This document shows positions 51,912 to 62,502 of a stretch of DNA of 64,000 bases, piece by piece (the first letter of the stretch is position 1; each line of letters opens with the position of its first letter). Origin of the DNA: Diploptera punctata. Lineage: Eukaryota; Arthropoda; Insecta; Blattodea; Blaberidae. The DNA lies in NCBI GenBank assembly GCA_030220185.1, contig JASPKZ010009926.1, positions 1 to 64,000 of the forward strand, given 5' to 3'. The notes under the pieces are model-generated. The model did not search any database, was not told the DNA's origin, and was given only the letters and a program-made list of their open reading frames with translations. Made by a program: the position numbers and the translations under genes.

Positions 51912-52600
51912 AATAAACTCACTGGCACTATCGAACCCATAGGTTCATTACCGCGCGGACATAAGCTCTCCATATATCCCTATCCTGAGCCAATGTTTTC
52001 TAATCATCCCCTGTATAATCTACTTCCCTCAAATCATAGTTAATGTTATTCTCACACCTCATTCTTGGTCTACGAACTAGGCGTTTTCCCTCTGGTTTTC
52101 CTACAAGAAACTTCCATGCACGTCTTTCATTCCCCATTCGTGCCACATGTCCTGCCCATCTCAGTCTACGAGACTTAACTGTTCTTATTATATCTGTCAA
52201 ATAGTCTTCTCCATACACCTGTCTGTTCACCTCTCTTTGATCCAAACATTTTCCTGAGAACTTTATTCTCAAATATTAATAATCTCCTGTCCTCCCTTAA
52301 AGTAAGAGTCCATGTTTCGCGTCAATATAATATAACTGGAAGAATAACAGTTTTACATACAATATCTTCAGTTTAACTTTTTTTTTAAAGGCTTGGGGGT
52401 GATGAAAGAAAGTTCGTGTAATGCATAATAGCACGCAATTTTCCAGAATTGAGCCTATGTTTAATTTCTTTCTGCATCTCATTCCTGTTTGTGATTATTG
52501 TTCCTAGGTATTTTAATTCAGTTACTCCCTCAAAATTTCCCTCATTTCTCATTGCCTGTCCATTTCCATTATAAAATTGATTTCTATGTGTGAACAATTG
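51912..52600 (-). mobile_element. RTE-A fragment (0.7 kb)
   Basis: Minus strand from RT motif E side (EFKYLGTIITNRNE equivalent at 52385-52606) to the 3' end, with a deletion near 52200 and an almost absent tail (CACTGGC preceded by AAACT). Many substitutions. Confidence 0.87.
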
Positions 52601-53230
52601 GTGCATAGGCCTATAGGCTAATAGTTCTCAAAGATATTTAATATATTTCTTGCAAAGAAATTTCTGAAACGTCAATAAAAAACAATTAAGTATATAGGTT
52701 TTATTGTGTCTTGGCGTCTTTCATAATAATCCTTACAATGACCTAGTTATGACAAGTTTTGATTCTCTTTTACTGATGTCGAACTTCATATGTTTGGAAT
52801 CCGTTGAGTTTATTGTTGAAATTACATTAGCAAAGTCGTTTTGTTTTGTTTTTATAAAGATCAACTTTTCACTGCTGCATTCGTTTTTTTGTTTTTTTTT
52901 TGTGAATTGTGTTAACATATGGTTATATTCTCAAAGTTTTTAATGTGAGTTATCCAGTGCTCTTTTACTCATATATACAATAACCAACCACATCGTAAAG
53001 CTCTAAAAGCACATATTTTCATATTGTATAGAAGAGGAATCAAAGAAACCATATTTTCAAAATATATGCAATAAAATTACATATAATCCAGTAGTAGAAT
53101 AAATATTCGAAAATACAATCCCAACAATGAAACTGTTAAAAATTTCATGTAGAAATCTATTTAGAATTTCCCCCAGAGAACTGTTGTGTAGAAAGTCCGT
53201 GTCGAAAAAAAAAAATCACGTTTCAATTGC
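52601..53230. other. Unassigned AT-rich sequence
   Basis: No gene or shared repeat. Open frames at 52704-52943 (+) and 52733-52918 (-) overlap and have no motif. Confidence 0.5.
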
Positions 53231-53533
53231 GGGGGCACGCCGTAGCTTAGTGGTTAAGGCACTGAGCTACAAGCCGGAGGGTCGAGGGTTCTAGTCCCAT
53301 TGGGGTCAGGATTTTTAAACTGACCCAAACCCTCTGGCGGCACTATGGCCCTGGGGTCGACTCAGCCTCTAACGGAAACGAGTACCAGACGCTTGTTCTG
53401 GGAGTAAAGGCGGCCGTCACGCAGGGTTGACAACCCGGCTGACAAAAAGTGCCGATTGTCTAGAAAAAGTGGGAGCCTTAACCTCCCACTACCCCAAGGG
53501 CCTCCGGGTCTGTTGTGGGATCACTTTACTTTA
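53231..53533 (+). mobile_element. SINE2, first of three tandem copies
   Basis: GGGGGCACGCCGTAGCTTAG head, body and end CACTTTACTTTA. The next copy follows with no spacer. Confidence 0.93.
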
Positions 53534-53835
53534 GGGGGCACGCCGTAGCGTAGTGGTTAAGGCACTGCGCTACAAGCCGGAAGGTCGAGGGTTCAAGTCC
53601 CGATGGGGTCAGGATTCTTAAACTGACCAAAACCTTCTGGCGGCACTATGGCCCTGGGGTCGACTCAGCCTCTAACGGAAATGAGTACCAGACGCTTGTT
53701 CTGGGGTAAAGGCGGCCGTCACGCAGGGCTGACAACCCGGCTGACATCAAGTGCCGATTGTCTAGAAAAAGTGGGAGCCTTAACCTCCCACTACCCCAAG
53801 GGCCTCCGGGCCTGTTGTGGGATCACTTTACTTTA
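53534..53835 (+). mobile_element. SINE2, second of three tandem copies
   Basis: Head-to-tail continuation. Copies two and three share AAGGCACTGCGCTACAAGCC and ACTGACCAAAACC, unlike copy one. Confidence 0.93.
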
Positions 53836-54137
53836 GGGGGCACGCCGTAGCGTAGTGGTTAAGGCACTGCGCTACAAGCCGGAAGGTCGAGGGTTCAAGT
53901 CCCGGTGGGGTCAGGATTTTTAAACTGACCAAAACCTTCTGGCGGCACTATGGCCCTGGGGTCGACTCAGCCTCTAACGGAAATGAGTACCAGACGCTTG
54001 TTCTGGGGTAAAGGCGGCCGTCACGCAGGGCTGACAACCCGGCTGATCAAGTGCCGATTGTCCAGAAAAAGTGGGAGTCTTAACCTCCCACTACCCCAAG
54101 GGCCTCCTGAGGCCTGTAGTGGGAATACTTTACTTTA
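53836..54137 (+). mobile_element. SINE2, third of three tandem copies
   Basis: Nearly the same as copy two over its length; the end differs slightly (CCTGTAGTGGGAATACTTTA). Confidence 0.93.
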
Positions 54138-54559
54138 TTGCTTCTTCTTCTTCCTCCTCTACGCATGAAAGCTGCCACCCATTGAAGAAGAAGGGCTAGC
54201 AACACTTCCAATATGTAAATGTTTACATTACAGAGTCATTCACAAAGTAAGTCGGACCGATAAATTGGAACAAAAACTTTTAATTTTGAGGCACTAAAAT
54301 ACATTGCCAAATCTCTTATTTAAACTAGGGGAAAGTTATACAACTCCTGACTTAGGTGGATTGTATAACCCTCTCAACCTGTCTCACTCCACTCCGCATT
54401 AATCAAGCAGGGAGTCCGTCTGCTTCGTCCAGTGGGTTGACATTGCCGAATTCTGGCTTCAATTACTGTGCCTTGCAGTTAAAAGTGGCAGATATTTTTT
54501 GGACACAGCCTTAGTACTTCACAACGCTTCTGTGAGATAAATTTCAAGGTAGCTCTTGT
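54138..54559. other. Unassigned sequence
   Basis: No gene recognised. Starts with a CTT/CCT-rich stretch. Confidence 0.5.
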
Positions 54560-55120
54560 GCCAACATCTCTCAAAAACATTAAACTGAAAATAGATAAGA
54601 CTGTTATTCTTCCAGTTATATTATCTGGGTATGATACATGGGCACTTAGTCTAAGGGAGAATAAAAGATAACGAATATTTGAGAATAAAGTTCTTAGGAA
54701 AATGTTTGGCTCAAAGAGAGATGAACAGACAGGCGAATGGAGAAGACTACATAACAATGAGCTACTTCATCTTTATAGGAAACCAGATACTTAATTTGAA
54801 AAGCTGATTCACGTAGACCGAGATTAGCAGGATGTATTGTACAAATGGGAAATGGAAAGGGGACATGGAAGTTTCTTGTAGGAAAACCAGAGGGAAATCA
54901 CCCAGTTGGCAGACCAAGAAGGAAAACCAGAGGGAAAACACCCAGTTGGTAAACCAAGAATGAGGTGGGATAAAAACATTAACCATGAGTTGAGGTAAGT
55001 TGATTATATCAGACGATAATTGGAAAACATTAGCTCAGGATAGGGATGTATGGAGAACATATGTCCATGCGGCCATAAACCTCCGAATTCGATAGTGCCA
55101 GTGAGTTAGTTAATAAGTTA
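54560..55120 (+). mobile_element. RTE-A 3' fragment with short internal duplication
   Basis: RT C-terminal region with many changes, ending GTGCCAGTGAGTTAGTTAAT. The block GAAAACCAGAGGGAAA...CCAAGAA is present twice in tandem (about 54884-54919 and 54920-54959). Confidence 0.88.
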
Positions 55121-55204
55121 TAAATACATGCATACCGGCTTTATGAGGTTCTCGCAAGACCAGTATTAAGATATGGTAGTGAAGCATGGACAACACGAAG
55201 AAGA

Positions 55205-56869
55205 TATACTTAATACTTGATACAGGCTTTCCACTTTAAAGCAGTTCGCCCTTGATTCCTGCTTTCCAGAGATTCCTATCTTCCCATTGTCCCTCTTCTA
55301 TACCCCTCTTCATCATAGCATCATATATTCCCTCATACCATGTTCTTCTACTTCTCCCCCTCATCCGTCTGCTTGGTACCATCCAATCCAACACCTGTTT
55401 AGGCCATCTAGGCCCAGCCGTCCACCCCTTGGGATACCTCGGTCGTCATGACCATACTCCCAAGTCCTAGTTCTAGTCCTCCCTATCCTATGTTCGCGTC
55501 CACGTTCAAGTTCCCGTCCTTAAACCAACACCCCAGGGAGAGAGTGTTGGAGTTTGCAGTTCTGGGAATTGCTGAGCTACATAGTACATCAGGTCGCTCA
55601 ATCCTGACGACCCCACAGTTGGTCCACGGGCTCCATGAGCCTAGCCGGGAGGACTGCTGTCGCAGATCCACCGACCATTCCCCTGTTCTGCCTCCAGGGA
55701 CGTGTCCTGCAGCCGTTGTGAGACCGGCTAGGGCTACAAACCTAACAGTGTGAGACTTTTAGTACATCCAGGTGCTCATCTCCTGGCGACCCCACAGTTT
55801 GTCGACGGGCCCGTAGGCCAAGCCAGGAACCAGTACAGTAGCTCCCCGCTGGACTGGTCCGAGCCGAGCCCTGGTGTGCCCCCAGGACGCCTTCTGCAGC
55901 TGTTGTGGGCCAGCACGGAGCTCGCAAGCTCCAACAGATGAGCAAATAGTACGACAAGGCGCTCAACTCTTGCCTACCCCACTAATGGTTCACGAGTCCC
56001 TTGGACTTGACCGGGAGGACTCTCTACAGATCCACCGATCTTTCCCCCAGTGCACCAGCTGGGGACGTGTTTGGTTGCTGAAGTGGGTCCAGCCTGAGCA
56101 TTAGTACGTCAGGTCACTCAACTCCTGACGACCTCACAGATTGTCCTTGGGTCACTCGGTTCCAGAGTCGGCGCTAAGTCCCAAAAGCCAAAAGACCGCG
56201 CTTCCTCCCTTCCCGAGCTTATTGACCTGGTGGTAATTCCCAGCATTACGCCCGGTATTGTCCCAACCAGCCCGTTCGCAAGACTAAGCCTAGTCGTGTA
56301 GCTGCTGTGAGGCAGCCCACTGAGCAATGTAGGCATCCAGGGTGCTCATCTCCCATGGTGCCCCCACAGATGGTCTCAGGTTCAATGAACCAAGAGAGAA
56401 GGAGCGACACGATCCCCTACTCTCCCACCGCCACGCCAACAGCGGCTCATGCTCCCGCTTGTGGGCCGGGATCGTTTTAGGTTTGGCAGTAGGTCCCTCA
56501 TTCAAATGTTTTTCCTGCTGACCCCACTCATGGTCCGCGAGTCCATCGGACTTGGAAGGGAGGACTTACTAGCAGATCCACCGACCTTTTCCCCACTACG
56601 CCACCGAGGGGACGCGTTTTGCTGCTGGAGTGGGCGCAGCACGAGCTATATAGTACGTCAGGTCGCTCGAGTCCTGACGACCCCACAAATGGCCCGCGGG
56701 TCCGGTCTGGACCTAGCCGGGAGGAATGCAAGCAAACCACCGACCGTTCCCCTATCCGCCACCCGGGGACGCGCCCTGTTGCTGTTGTGAGCACAGCTGG
56801 GGCCCGACGGACCCCCAGGGACCTGTTTAGGCCATTGGTCTTCCAACATCCGTTGTACATATCCATACC
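55205..56869 (-). pseudogene. LINE-E RT fragment split by GC1
   Basis: Minus-strand LINE-E C-terminal region: left part 55205-55407, right part 56821-56869, same as the copy at 26917-27180. Split by GC1 with a 15-bp duplication. Confidence 0.85.
55408..56820 (-). mobile_element. GC1 element, copy 2, with 15-bp TSD
   Basis: A 1413-bp GC-rich insert framed by ACCTGTTTAGGCCAT (55393-55407 and 56821-56835). It consists of a 170-bp unique part and about seven diverged tandem units of 155-230 bp (starting near 55588, 55759, 55946, 56100, 56328, 56486, 56646). Most units contain GTAC, a hairpin (for example CGTCAGG/CCTGACG), CGACCCCACA and CAGATCCACCGACC. No poly(A), no terminal inverted repeats, no protein shared with copy 1. 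A long TSD suggests insertion by LINE machinery. The truncation of copy 1 suggests the minus strand is the RNA strand. I recognise no known family. Confidence 0.72.
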
Positions 56870-57253
56870 ACGAAGAAGAGATGGAAGCCGTTTAACAGCA
56901 AATGAGATGCGATTTATTCGCCGTACACCAGGCTACACAAAGTGGGACCATAAAAGAAATATGGAAATTATGGAAGAGTTGGATGTAGAACCCATTCTTC
57001 ACCATATACAAAACTACCAGAACACCTGGAAAGCCCATCTTCAACGAATGCCGTCTTATAGAATTCCAAAAAGTATGCTTCGTTACTGCCCAAAAGGCAA
57101 AAGATTGTGGGACGTCCAAAAAATCGCTGGGTGGAAAATTCCTCTTTGAGACTTTAACAGGCCACACGGCCTAATACTTGCATGGATGATGATGATGATG
57201 AAATACATGCGTACATAAATAATGTGTTTGTTATCAAAATACTGAAGATATTT

Positions 57254-57688
57254 AAGAAACTAAAACAACACGCTTTATTAGAAAACCGAACTAAAAAATG
57301 AAAAATAATTTTAATTTCCAACACGCTTGGGATAAAATTAAAGTGGTCAACAAAAAAATCATCTCCAACACATCTAAAATGAAACTAGAGTTATCTACAA
57401 AAAGTAATAATTTTACCATCAAAAGCGTGGGGCGCTCTATATCAATTAATATATTTGATAATAAACAGATATTGGTAAATGTAATCTCTAAGAAGAAAAC
57501 GTAAGAACCATAAAAAGTACCCCACGCTTTTGATGGTAATTTTTTTTGTAGATAATTCTAGATGTGTTGGAGATGATTTTTTTGTTGACCACTTTAATTT
57601 TATCCCAAGCGTGTTGGAAATTAAAATTATTTTTTCATTTTTTAGTTCGGTTTTCTAATAAAGCGTGTTGTTTTAGTTTTTAAACTAT
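57254..57688. repeat. BIG1 module N: long palindrome, second copy
   Basis: Arms 57254-57432 and 57517-57688 are reverse complements with indels. Same inner ends and loop as at 24.0-24.4 kb, which shows that the palindrome moved as part of BIG1. Confidence 0.88.
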
Positions 57689-57769
57689 TATTTTTTTAAT
57701 TTTTAGTTTGTCATAAACCGGAATACCATGAAAATGTAATTGCTTAATACTCTTCTAAAAAAAATCCTC

Positions 57770-57857
57770 CGGGCCGGATTTGAACCAGCGACCTATGGAT
57801 TACTGAAATTATGTACCACTATAGTCCACCGCTCTACCAACTGAGCTCTTACAACGA
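57770..57857 (-). pseudogene. tRNA-Tyr-like pseudogene with intron (BIG1), cleaner copy
   Basis: Minus strand: AGCTCAGTTGGTAGAGCGG, TGGACTATAG, intron-like GGTACATAATTTCAG, ATCCATAGGTCGCTGG and TTCAAATCCGGC. D arm, T arm and B box are intact and typical of tRNA-Tyr. The 5' acceptor strand does not pair with CCGGAGG and the anticodon appears as ATA, not GTA. Confidence 0.65.
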
Positions 57858-57904
57858 TTGACTAAAAAGTCGGTAAGTCCGCAACCTATTATACCGGTTT
57901 CAAT

Positions 57905-58620
57905 TTTTTTGGTGTCCTGATGATCCTGGCCAGGATCTTAGAAAACGTTCATGAAATTATTGTATTGCCATTTGTCCTTTACAAGTATACAAAGTTTCAA
58001 TCAAGTCTATCCAATGTTTTAAGTGGGTGAAAATCGTGTTGAAAGATTCCATTACATAGACAGATACAGGTCAAGCTAATATCCATCCATCCATCCATCC
58101 ATCCATAGTAAATCTGCCCGAGGGCAGGTCCTTCACTGCAATCATAGCATTTTCATGCTATGCTTGCAGCTTTACTAGGGAATTGTAGGTGTGCTAGCTT
58201 CCCGTTGCTTTCCACACCGGTGAAGGATGATGATAATGATAAGGATGATGATGGTGATGATGGCCATATGATTTCGGGGACCGTTTGGGCCTTAAAGTTT
58301 TCCGGGCATTTGTCTTACAGGTGAGGAAAAACCCCGATAAAAATCTCATCCAGAAAAACTGCCCCAACCGGGGATCGAACCCAAGCTCGCTGCGTGACAA
58401 GGCAGCACGCTACCTCGAGACCACAGCGGTGGACTTCGGTATAGAAAAGAAACGAGAATTCAATTTACCCACATATTTAGCTATATTGTATTGTCATTGA
58501 TCCTTTACAAGTGTACAAAGTTTAAAGTTGATCCAATGTTTTTAAGTGGGTGAAAATCGTGTTGAAAGATTCCGTTACATAGATAGATACAGGTCAAGCT
58601 AATATAAAGCCGTGTAAAAG
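57905..58620. repeat. BIG1 module Q, interrupted by SINE1
   Basis: Q sequence at 57905-58081 and 58480-58620 (GTTGAAAGATTCCGTTACAT, AGGTCAAGCTAATATAAAGC), with a SINE1 between them. Confidence 0.8.
58082..58436 (-). mobile_element. SINE1 copy
   Basis: Minus strand: head near 58436, B box near 58378, GAT middle 58227-58262, stem-loop CTGCCC-TC-GGGCAG near 58115-58128, and an extended (ATCC)n tail at 58082-58105. Confidence 0.9.
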
Positions 58621-58631
58621 GACGATATTGT

Positions 58632-59872
58632 AGAAGAAACAGGTCTACAACAGATCAGATTTTCAGTTTAAGACAGATGTTAGAGAAGAAATGGGAATAT
58701 AATGGTACTGTACATCAACTATATGTAGACTTCAAAAAAGCATATGATTCAATTAAGAGGAGAAGTTATATAGTATCCTGCTGGAGTTCGGAATTCCTAA
58801 AAAGTTAGTTAGACTTATACGAATGTGTCTAAATGGCTCAAAGATAGGGGTGCGTGTAGGCAAACAGTTTCAGACACTTTTGAAATCCAGAATGGGTTGA
58901 AGCAAGGAGATGGGCACTATCCTCCTTTACTATTTAATTTTGTACTAGAGCATGCCATTAAATCTTTAGAGAATGAGAGGCTTACAACACAATGGTATTA
59001 ATAAGCTGTTAGTTTATGCTGATGATGTAGTACGAACTGGCCCGATAGAGAGGAGATACTAAAGGCCCAACACGCACCACACTATGAGTAACACTAAGGA
59101 AATTAGGAATGGAAATAAATATCAGTAAAACTAAATATATGGTCACACGTAGAGAAATTCAGTATATAATGAAAGTGGACAGCTAATGACAAATGAGGGA
59201 ACATTTTGAGGAAGTGTCTGAATTCAAATACCTAGGAACAATAATAACACAATATGAATGAGATGCAAAAAGAAATTAAACATCGGCTCAATTCTCGGAA
59301 ATGCATGCTATTATGCCATGTGCAGAGACTGTTGATGTCCCAACTCCGTTCAAAAAACGTTAAAGCTGAAAATATATAAAACTATTATTCTACCAGTTAT
59401 ATTATATGGATGCGAAACCTGGCTCTTACGTACGATTAAAGGAGGAAAGGAGATTACGAGTATTTGAGAATAAAGTTTCTTAGGAAAATTTTTGGGATCA
59501 AAGAGGAGATGAACAGACAGGTGAATGGAGAAGACTACATAACAATGAAACTACATGGTCTTTATAGGAAGCCAGATTAATAAGAAACAGTTAAGTCTCG
59601 TAGACTTGCGATGGGCAAGGACATGTTGCAACGTATGGGGAATGAAAGACGTGCATGGAAAACTTCATTGTAGGAAAGCCAGAGGGAAAACGTCCAGTTG
59701 GTAGACCAAGAATGAGGTGGGAGAACAACATTAACTATGATTTGAGGGAAGTAGATTATACAGGGAATGATTGGAAAGCATTAGCTCAGGATAGGGATGT
59801 ATGGAGAGCTTATGTCCGCGCGGCCATGAACCTTCGGGTTCGATAGTGCCAGTGAGTTAGTTAGTTAGTTAG
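58632..59872 (+). mobile_element. RTE-A, 5'-truncated copy (1.24 kb) with many 1-base indels
   Basis: Starts within RT (GLQQIRF region) and runs through motif A (VDFKKAYDSIK), motif B and YADD to the 3' end with a GTTA tail. From about 58.86 to 59.69 kb the sequence departs from other copies mainly by single-base insertions. The last 170 bases are almost unchanged (59700-59850). Confidence 0.9.
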
Positions 59873-60228
59873 TTTATTGTAGATCTTTATATGTGATATA
59901 CGGATGGGAAAATGGAATGGATACGATTTTGGGTTAATGGCACAAATAATGTCATAATGCTGCAAGTCCGATAGTAAGGGAACATAAATCGACTGTGTCT
60001 CCCACGATCCTCTAGTCAAGCTTCTGCCCGTCTCCTGATCCTGTAATTACAGCCATCTTTGTACTCTGTAAGCATACATGAGCCTCTGGCAAACACTTTC
60101 CTTTCCATACTATCCCAAAACAGAACAACTACAGTCGGACGGTACGTAGATCTAAAGACCTGCTTGGTTTTCAAGAGTCCCAGCCTATGAAATTATTGAT
60201 CTACTAGAGGAAAATCTTACAAAGAGTA
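59873..60228. other. Unassigned sequence
   Basis: No gene or shared repeat recognised. Confidence 0.5.
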
Positions 60229-60341
60229 TCATCATCATCATCATCGTCACTCCAAGAATTATGGCAATTGTCCGTTCCGACTTCTTAATGCATGAGCCCA
60301 ACTTTTCTAGATCTTCCCACATCAGATCTTCTTCTTGCCTG
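60229..60341 (-). mobile_element. Possible LINE-F-like 3' end
   Basis: The minus strand ends CATAATTCTTGGAGTGACG followed by (ATG)n, similar in layout to the LINE-F end. Coding similarity is weak. Confidence 0.35.
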
Positions 60342-60897
60342 ATAACACTGAGCAACAAAAAATAAACTTTTTTCTTGTCTCAGAAAGGAAAATATGTGAT
60401 TCTGATAGTATTTTTTCTCCTGACTTCAAATATGATATCGGTTTTTCTCCATCACGCAAGGTTTCCGAGAGACATGCATTTATAATTTCAAACACTTTAA
60501 TATTTTCTACATTCGTAACTACGCAATATTCGAACATTTGGAATCACCTAGATAGTAAGAAATGACGATTTTCTGCTATATTTCGCCTGTGGAGCATCCC
60601 TCTTGATGGTCCAACAATAATCGGCCAGCATATTAGGATTCCGTTTGCCTTGATATCTCTTTTCCATAGCTGAAATCTCCTGAGTTAGCTCATTTGGTTT
60701 TATTTTACAATGGACAAATGGACGAAAAGACGTTTATTAAAAAATAATTATTTAAATCCATAAATTGAAATTGAAATAAAAAACTGTGGGTGATGGAGAA
60801 ATGCCGAATACATAATATTTGAAAACACGATAAAAAAACTGCATTAAGTACAACTATTGGTACTCATGAGACAAAAATCATGTTGACCAGTGTAATT
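60342..60897 (-). repeat. BIG1 module M, second copy
   Basis: Matches 25216-25735. Starts with TGATAACACTGAGCAACAAA, which at 23950 is the end of module L, so the modules have been rearranged or deleted here. Confidence 0.8.
60548..60725 (-). pseudogene. BIG1 protein C-terminal remnant
   Basis: About 58 codons open on the minus strand: VHCKIKPNELTQEISAMEKR, a YQGKRNPN block, MLADYCWTIKRDAPQAKYSR, KSSFLTI, stop. The same product as at 25385-25562, with conservative differences. Confidence 0.55.
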
Positions 60898-60904
60898 TCT
60901 TGCT

Positions 60905-61797
60905 AGCAGTGCATGCTGTATCCCTCCTTACTCATTCCATTCATGTCATCAATTCACTTTTGTCTATAATTCGTGACTTTATACAATAAAGGCTGCACTG
61001 TTAATTCTTCTCTTATATTTTCATTTCTAATTCTATCAAGTTTTGTAAACGTTAAACTGGAAATATATAAAATTATTATTCTACCAGTTATATTATATGG
61101 ATGCGAAACATGGACTCTTACTTTAAGATAGGAAAAGAGGTTACGTGTATTTGAGAATAAAGTTCTTAGGAAAATTTTTGGACCAAAGAGAGATGAACAG
61201 ACAAGTGAATGGAGAAGACTACTTAACAATGAACTACATGGTCTTTATAGGAAGCCAGATATAATAAGAACAGTTAAGTCTCGTAGACTGCGATGGGCAG
61301 GACATGTTGCACGTATGGGGAATGAAAGACGTGCATGGAAGCTTCTTGTAGGAAAGCCAGAGGGAAAACGCCCAGTTGGTAGACCAAGAATGAGGTGGGA
61401 GAATAATTTTAACTATGATTTGAGGGAAGTAGATTATACAGGGAATGATTGGAAAGCATTAGTTCAGGATAGGGATATATGGAGAGCTTATGTCCGCGCG
61501 GCCATGAACCTACGGGTTCGATAGTGCCAGTGAGTAAGTGATTCTATCAAGTTGTTTACATCCTTTAACTTTTCTGAGGAACCTCATCTCCGCCATCTGT
61601 ATTCTATCTTTCTGTTTTTTCACTGGAGCCCAATTTTCATATCCGTACAATATTGTGGGAATTGCCGTAACTTTACACATTTTTATTTTTATTTATTTTT
61701 TAATTTTATTTTTCAACTTCCTCTGTATTGTTCCACATACCGTCTGAAATTTATTTATTTTGGATTTAATATCTCTCTCTCCATATTGAAGCTAATA
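60905..61797 (-). pseudogene. LINE-G RT C-terminal region split by RTE-A
   Basis: Minus strand: MERDIKSKINKFQ, CGTIQRKLK, a NWAPVKKQ-like YGSEN block, then, past the insert, LDRIRNENIREELTVQPLLYKVTNYRQKW. The insert 61043-61540 is framed by ATTCTATCAAGTT (61030-61042 and 61541-61553). Confidence 0.82.
61043..61540 (+). mobile_element. RTE-A, 5'-truncated copy with 13-bp TSD
   Basis: RT C-terminal region (YKIIILPVILYGCETWT to GRPRMRWENN and natural stop) with very little decay and a very short tail (GTGAGTAAGT). Confidence 0.9.
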
Positions 61798-62100
61798 AAG
61801 TAAAGTAAAGTATTCCCACTACAGGCCTCAGGAGACCTTTGGGGTAGTAGAAGGTTAAGGCTCCCACTATTTCTAGACAATCGGCACTTGATGTCAGCCG
61901 GGTTGTCAGCCCTGCGTGACGGCCGCCTTTACCCCAGAACAAGCGTCTGGTACTCATTTCCGTTAGAGGCTGAGTCGACCTCAGGGCCATAGTGCCGCCA
62001 GAAGGTTTGGGTCAGTTTAAAAATCCTGACCCCACCGGGACTTGAACCCTCGACCTTCTGGCTTGTAGCGCAGTGCCTTAACCACTACGCTACATAACGC
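61798..62100 (-). mobile_element. SINE2 copy
   Basis: Minus strand full-length SINE2: head near 62100, B box GGGTTCAAGTCCC near 62045, end TACTTTACTTTA at 61798-61810. Confidence 0.9.
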
Positions 62101-62324
62101 AGCCGAAATATTAGAAACTAGACACCTGTTCTATACTTTAGTTTCTTAAATAATTTTGGAAGTCACTGGATATATTCCTCAAAAAGCCTTGAAAAGGAAT
62201 AACTTGACACATATAATACAATATGTTAAACACAATTTCACTTTTCATAACCCAATTTTGATAATTTTATTATATTCTAAGTCATCATCATTCAGGTTTT
62301 TACATCTGAGATTTTAATTATATC
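62101..62324. other. Unassigned AT-rich sequence
   Basis: No gene or shared repeat recognised. Confidence 0.5.
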
Positions 62325-62361
62325 TTTCTGCTGAAGATGGAAGTATTTTCTGAAAGTCCTA
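62325..62361 (+). ncRNA. Decayed hammerhead-like motif
   Basis: TTTCTG before CTGAAGA (62331-62337), T, GGAA-GTATT-TTCT, GAAA (62352-62355), AGTCCT in place of AGGCCT, then A. The core is intact; stem I no longer pairs (CTGTTT) and stem III has one mismatch. Confidence 0.5.
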
Positions 62362-62452
62362 CTGTTTTTAAAATACTTATTTTTAAAAGATTTTAATCTG
62401 ATTCAACTCGGTGGCACCTGCAGGTATTTATTTTAATATTTTGTTTTGTGAT

Positions 62453-62502
62453 TTTAAGGCTCAAACGGTCCTCGAACATCATATGACCATCATAATCATC
62501 AC
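62453..62502 (+). mobile_element. SINE1 body fragment
   Basis: TTTTAAGGCTCAAACGGTCC and the following ATCATATGACCATCATAATC match the middle of SINE1. Neither end is present. Confidence 0.7.

Larger units (their letters stand above)
55131..57195 (+). pseudogene. LINE-F RT C-terminal part split by nested LINE-E and GC1
   Basis: Left part 55131-55204 (LYEVLARPVLRYGSEAWT), right part from 56870 (RFIRRTPGYTKWDHKRN, ILHHIQNYQNTWKAHLQRM, KSMLRYCPKGKR, WKIPL), stem-loop AGGCC/GGCCT and a (GAT)n tail. The insert is framed by ACGAAGAAGA at 55195-55204 and 56870-56879. Confidence 0.88.

Noticed and set aside
55588..56820. CTGACGA in GC1 units read as a hammerhead core
   Set aside because: No GAAA follows after a closable stem II in any unit, so the hammerhead plan is not met.
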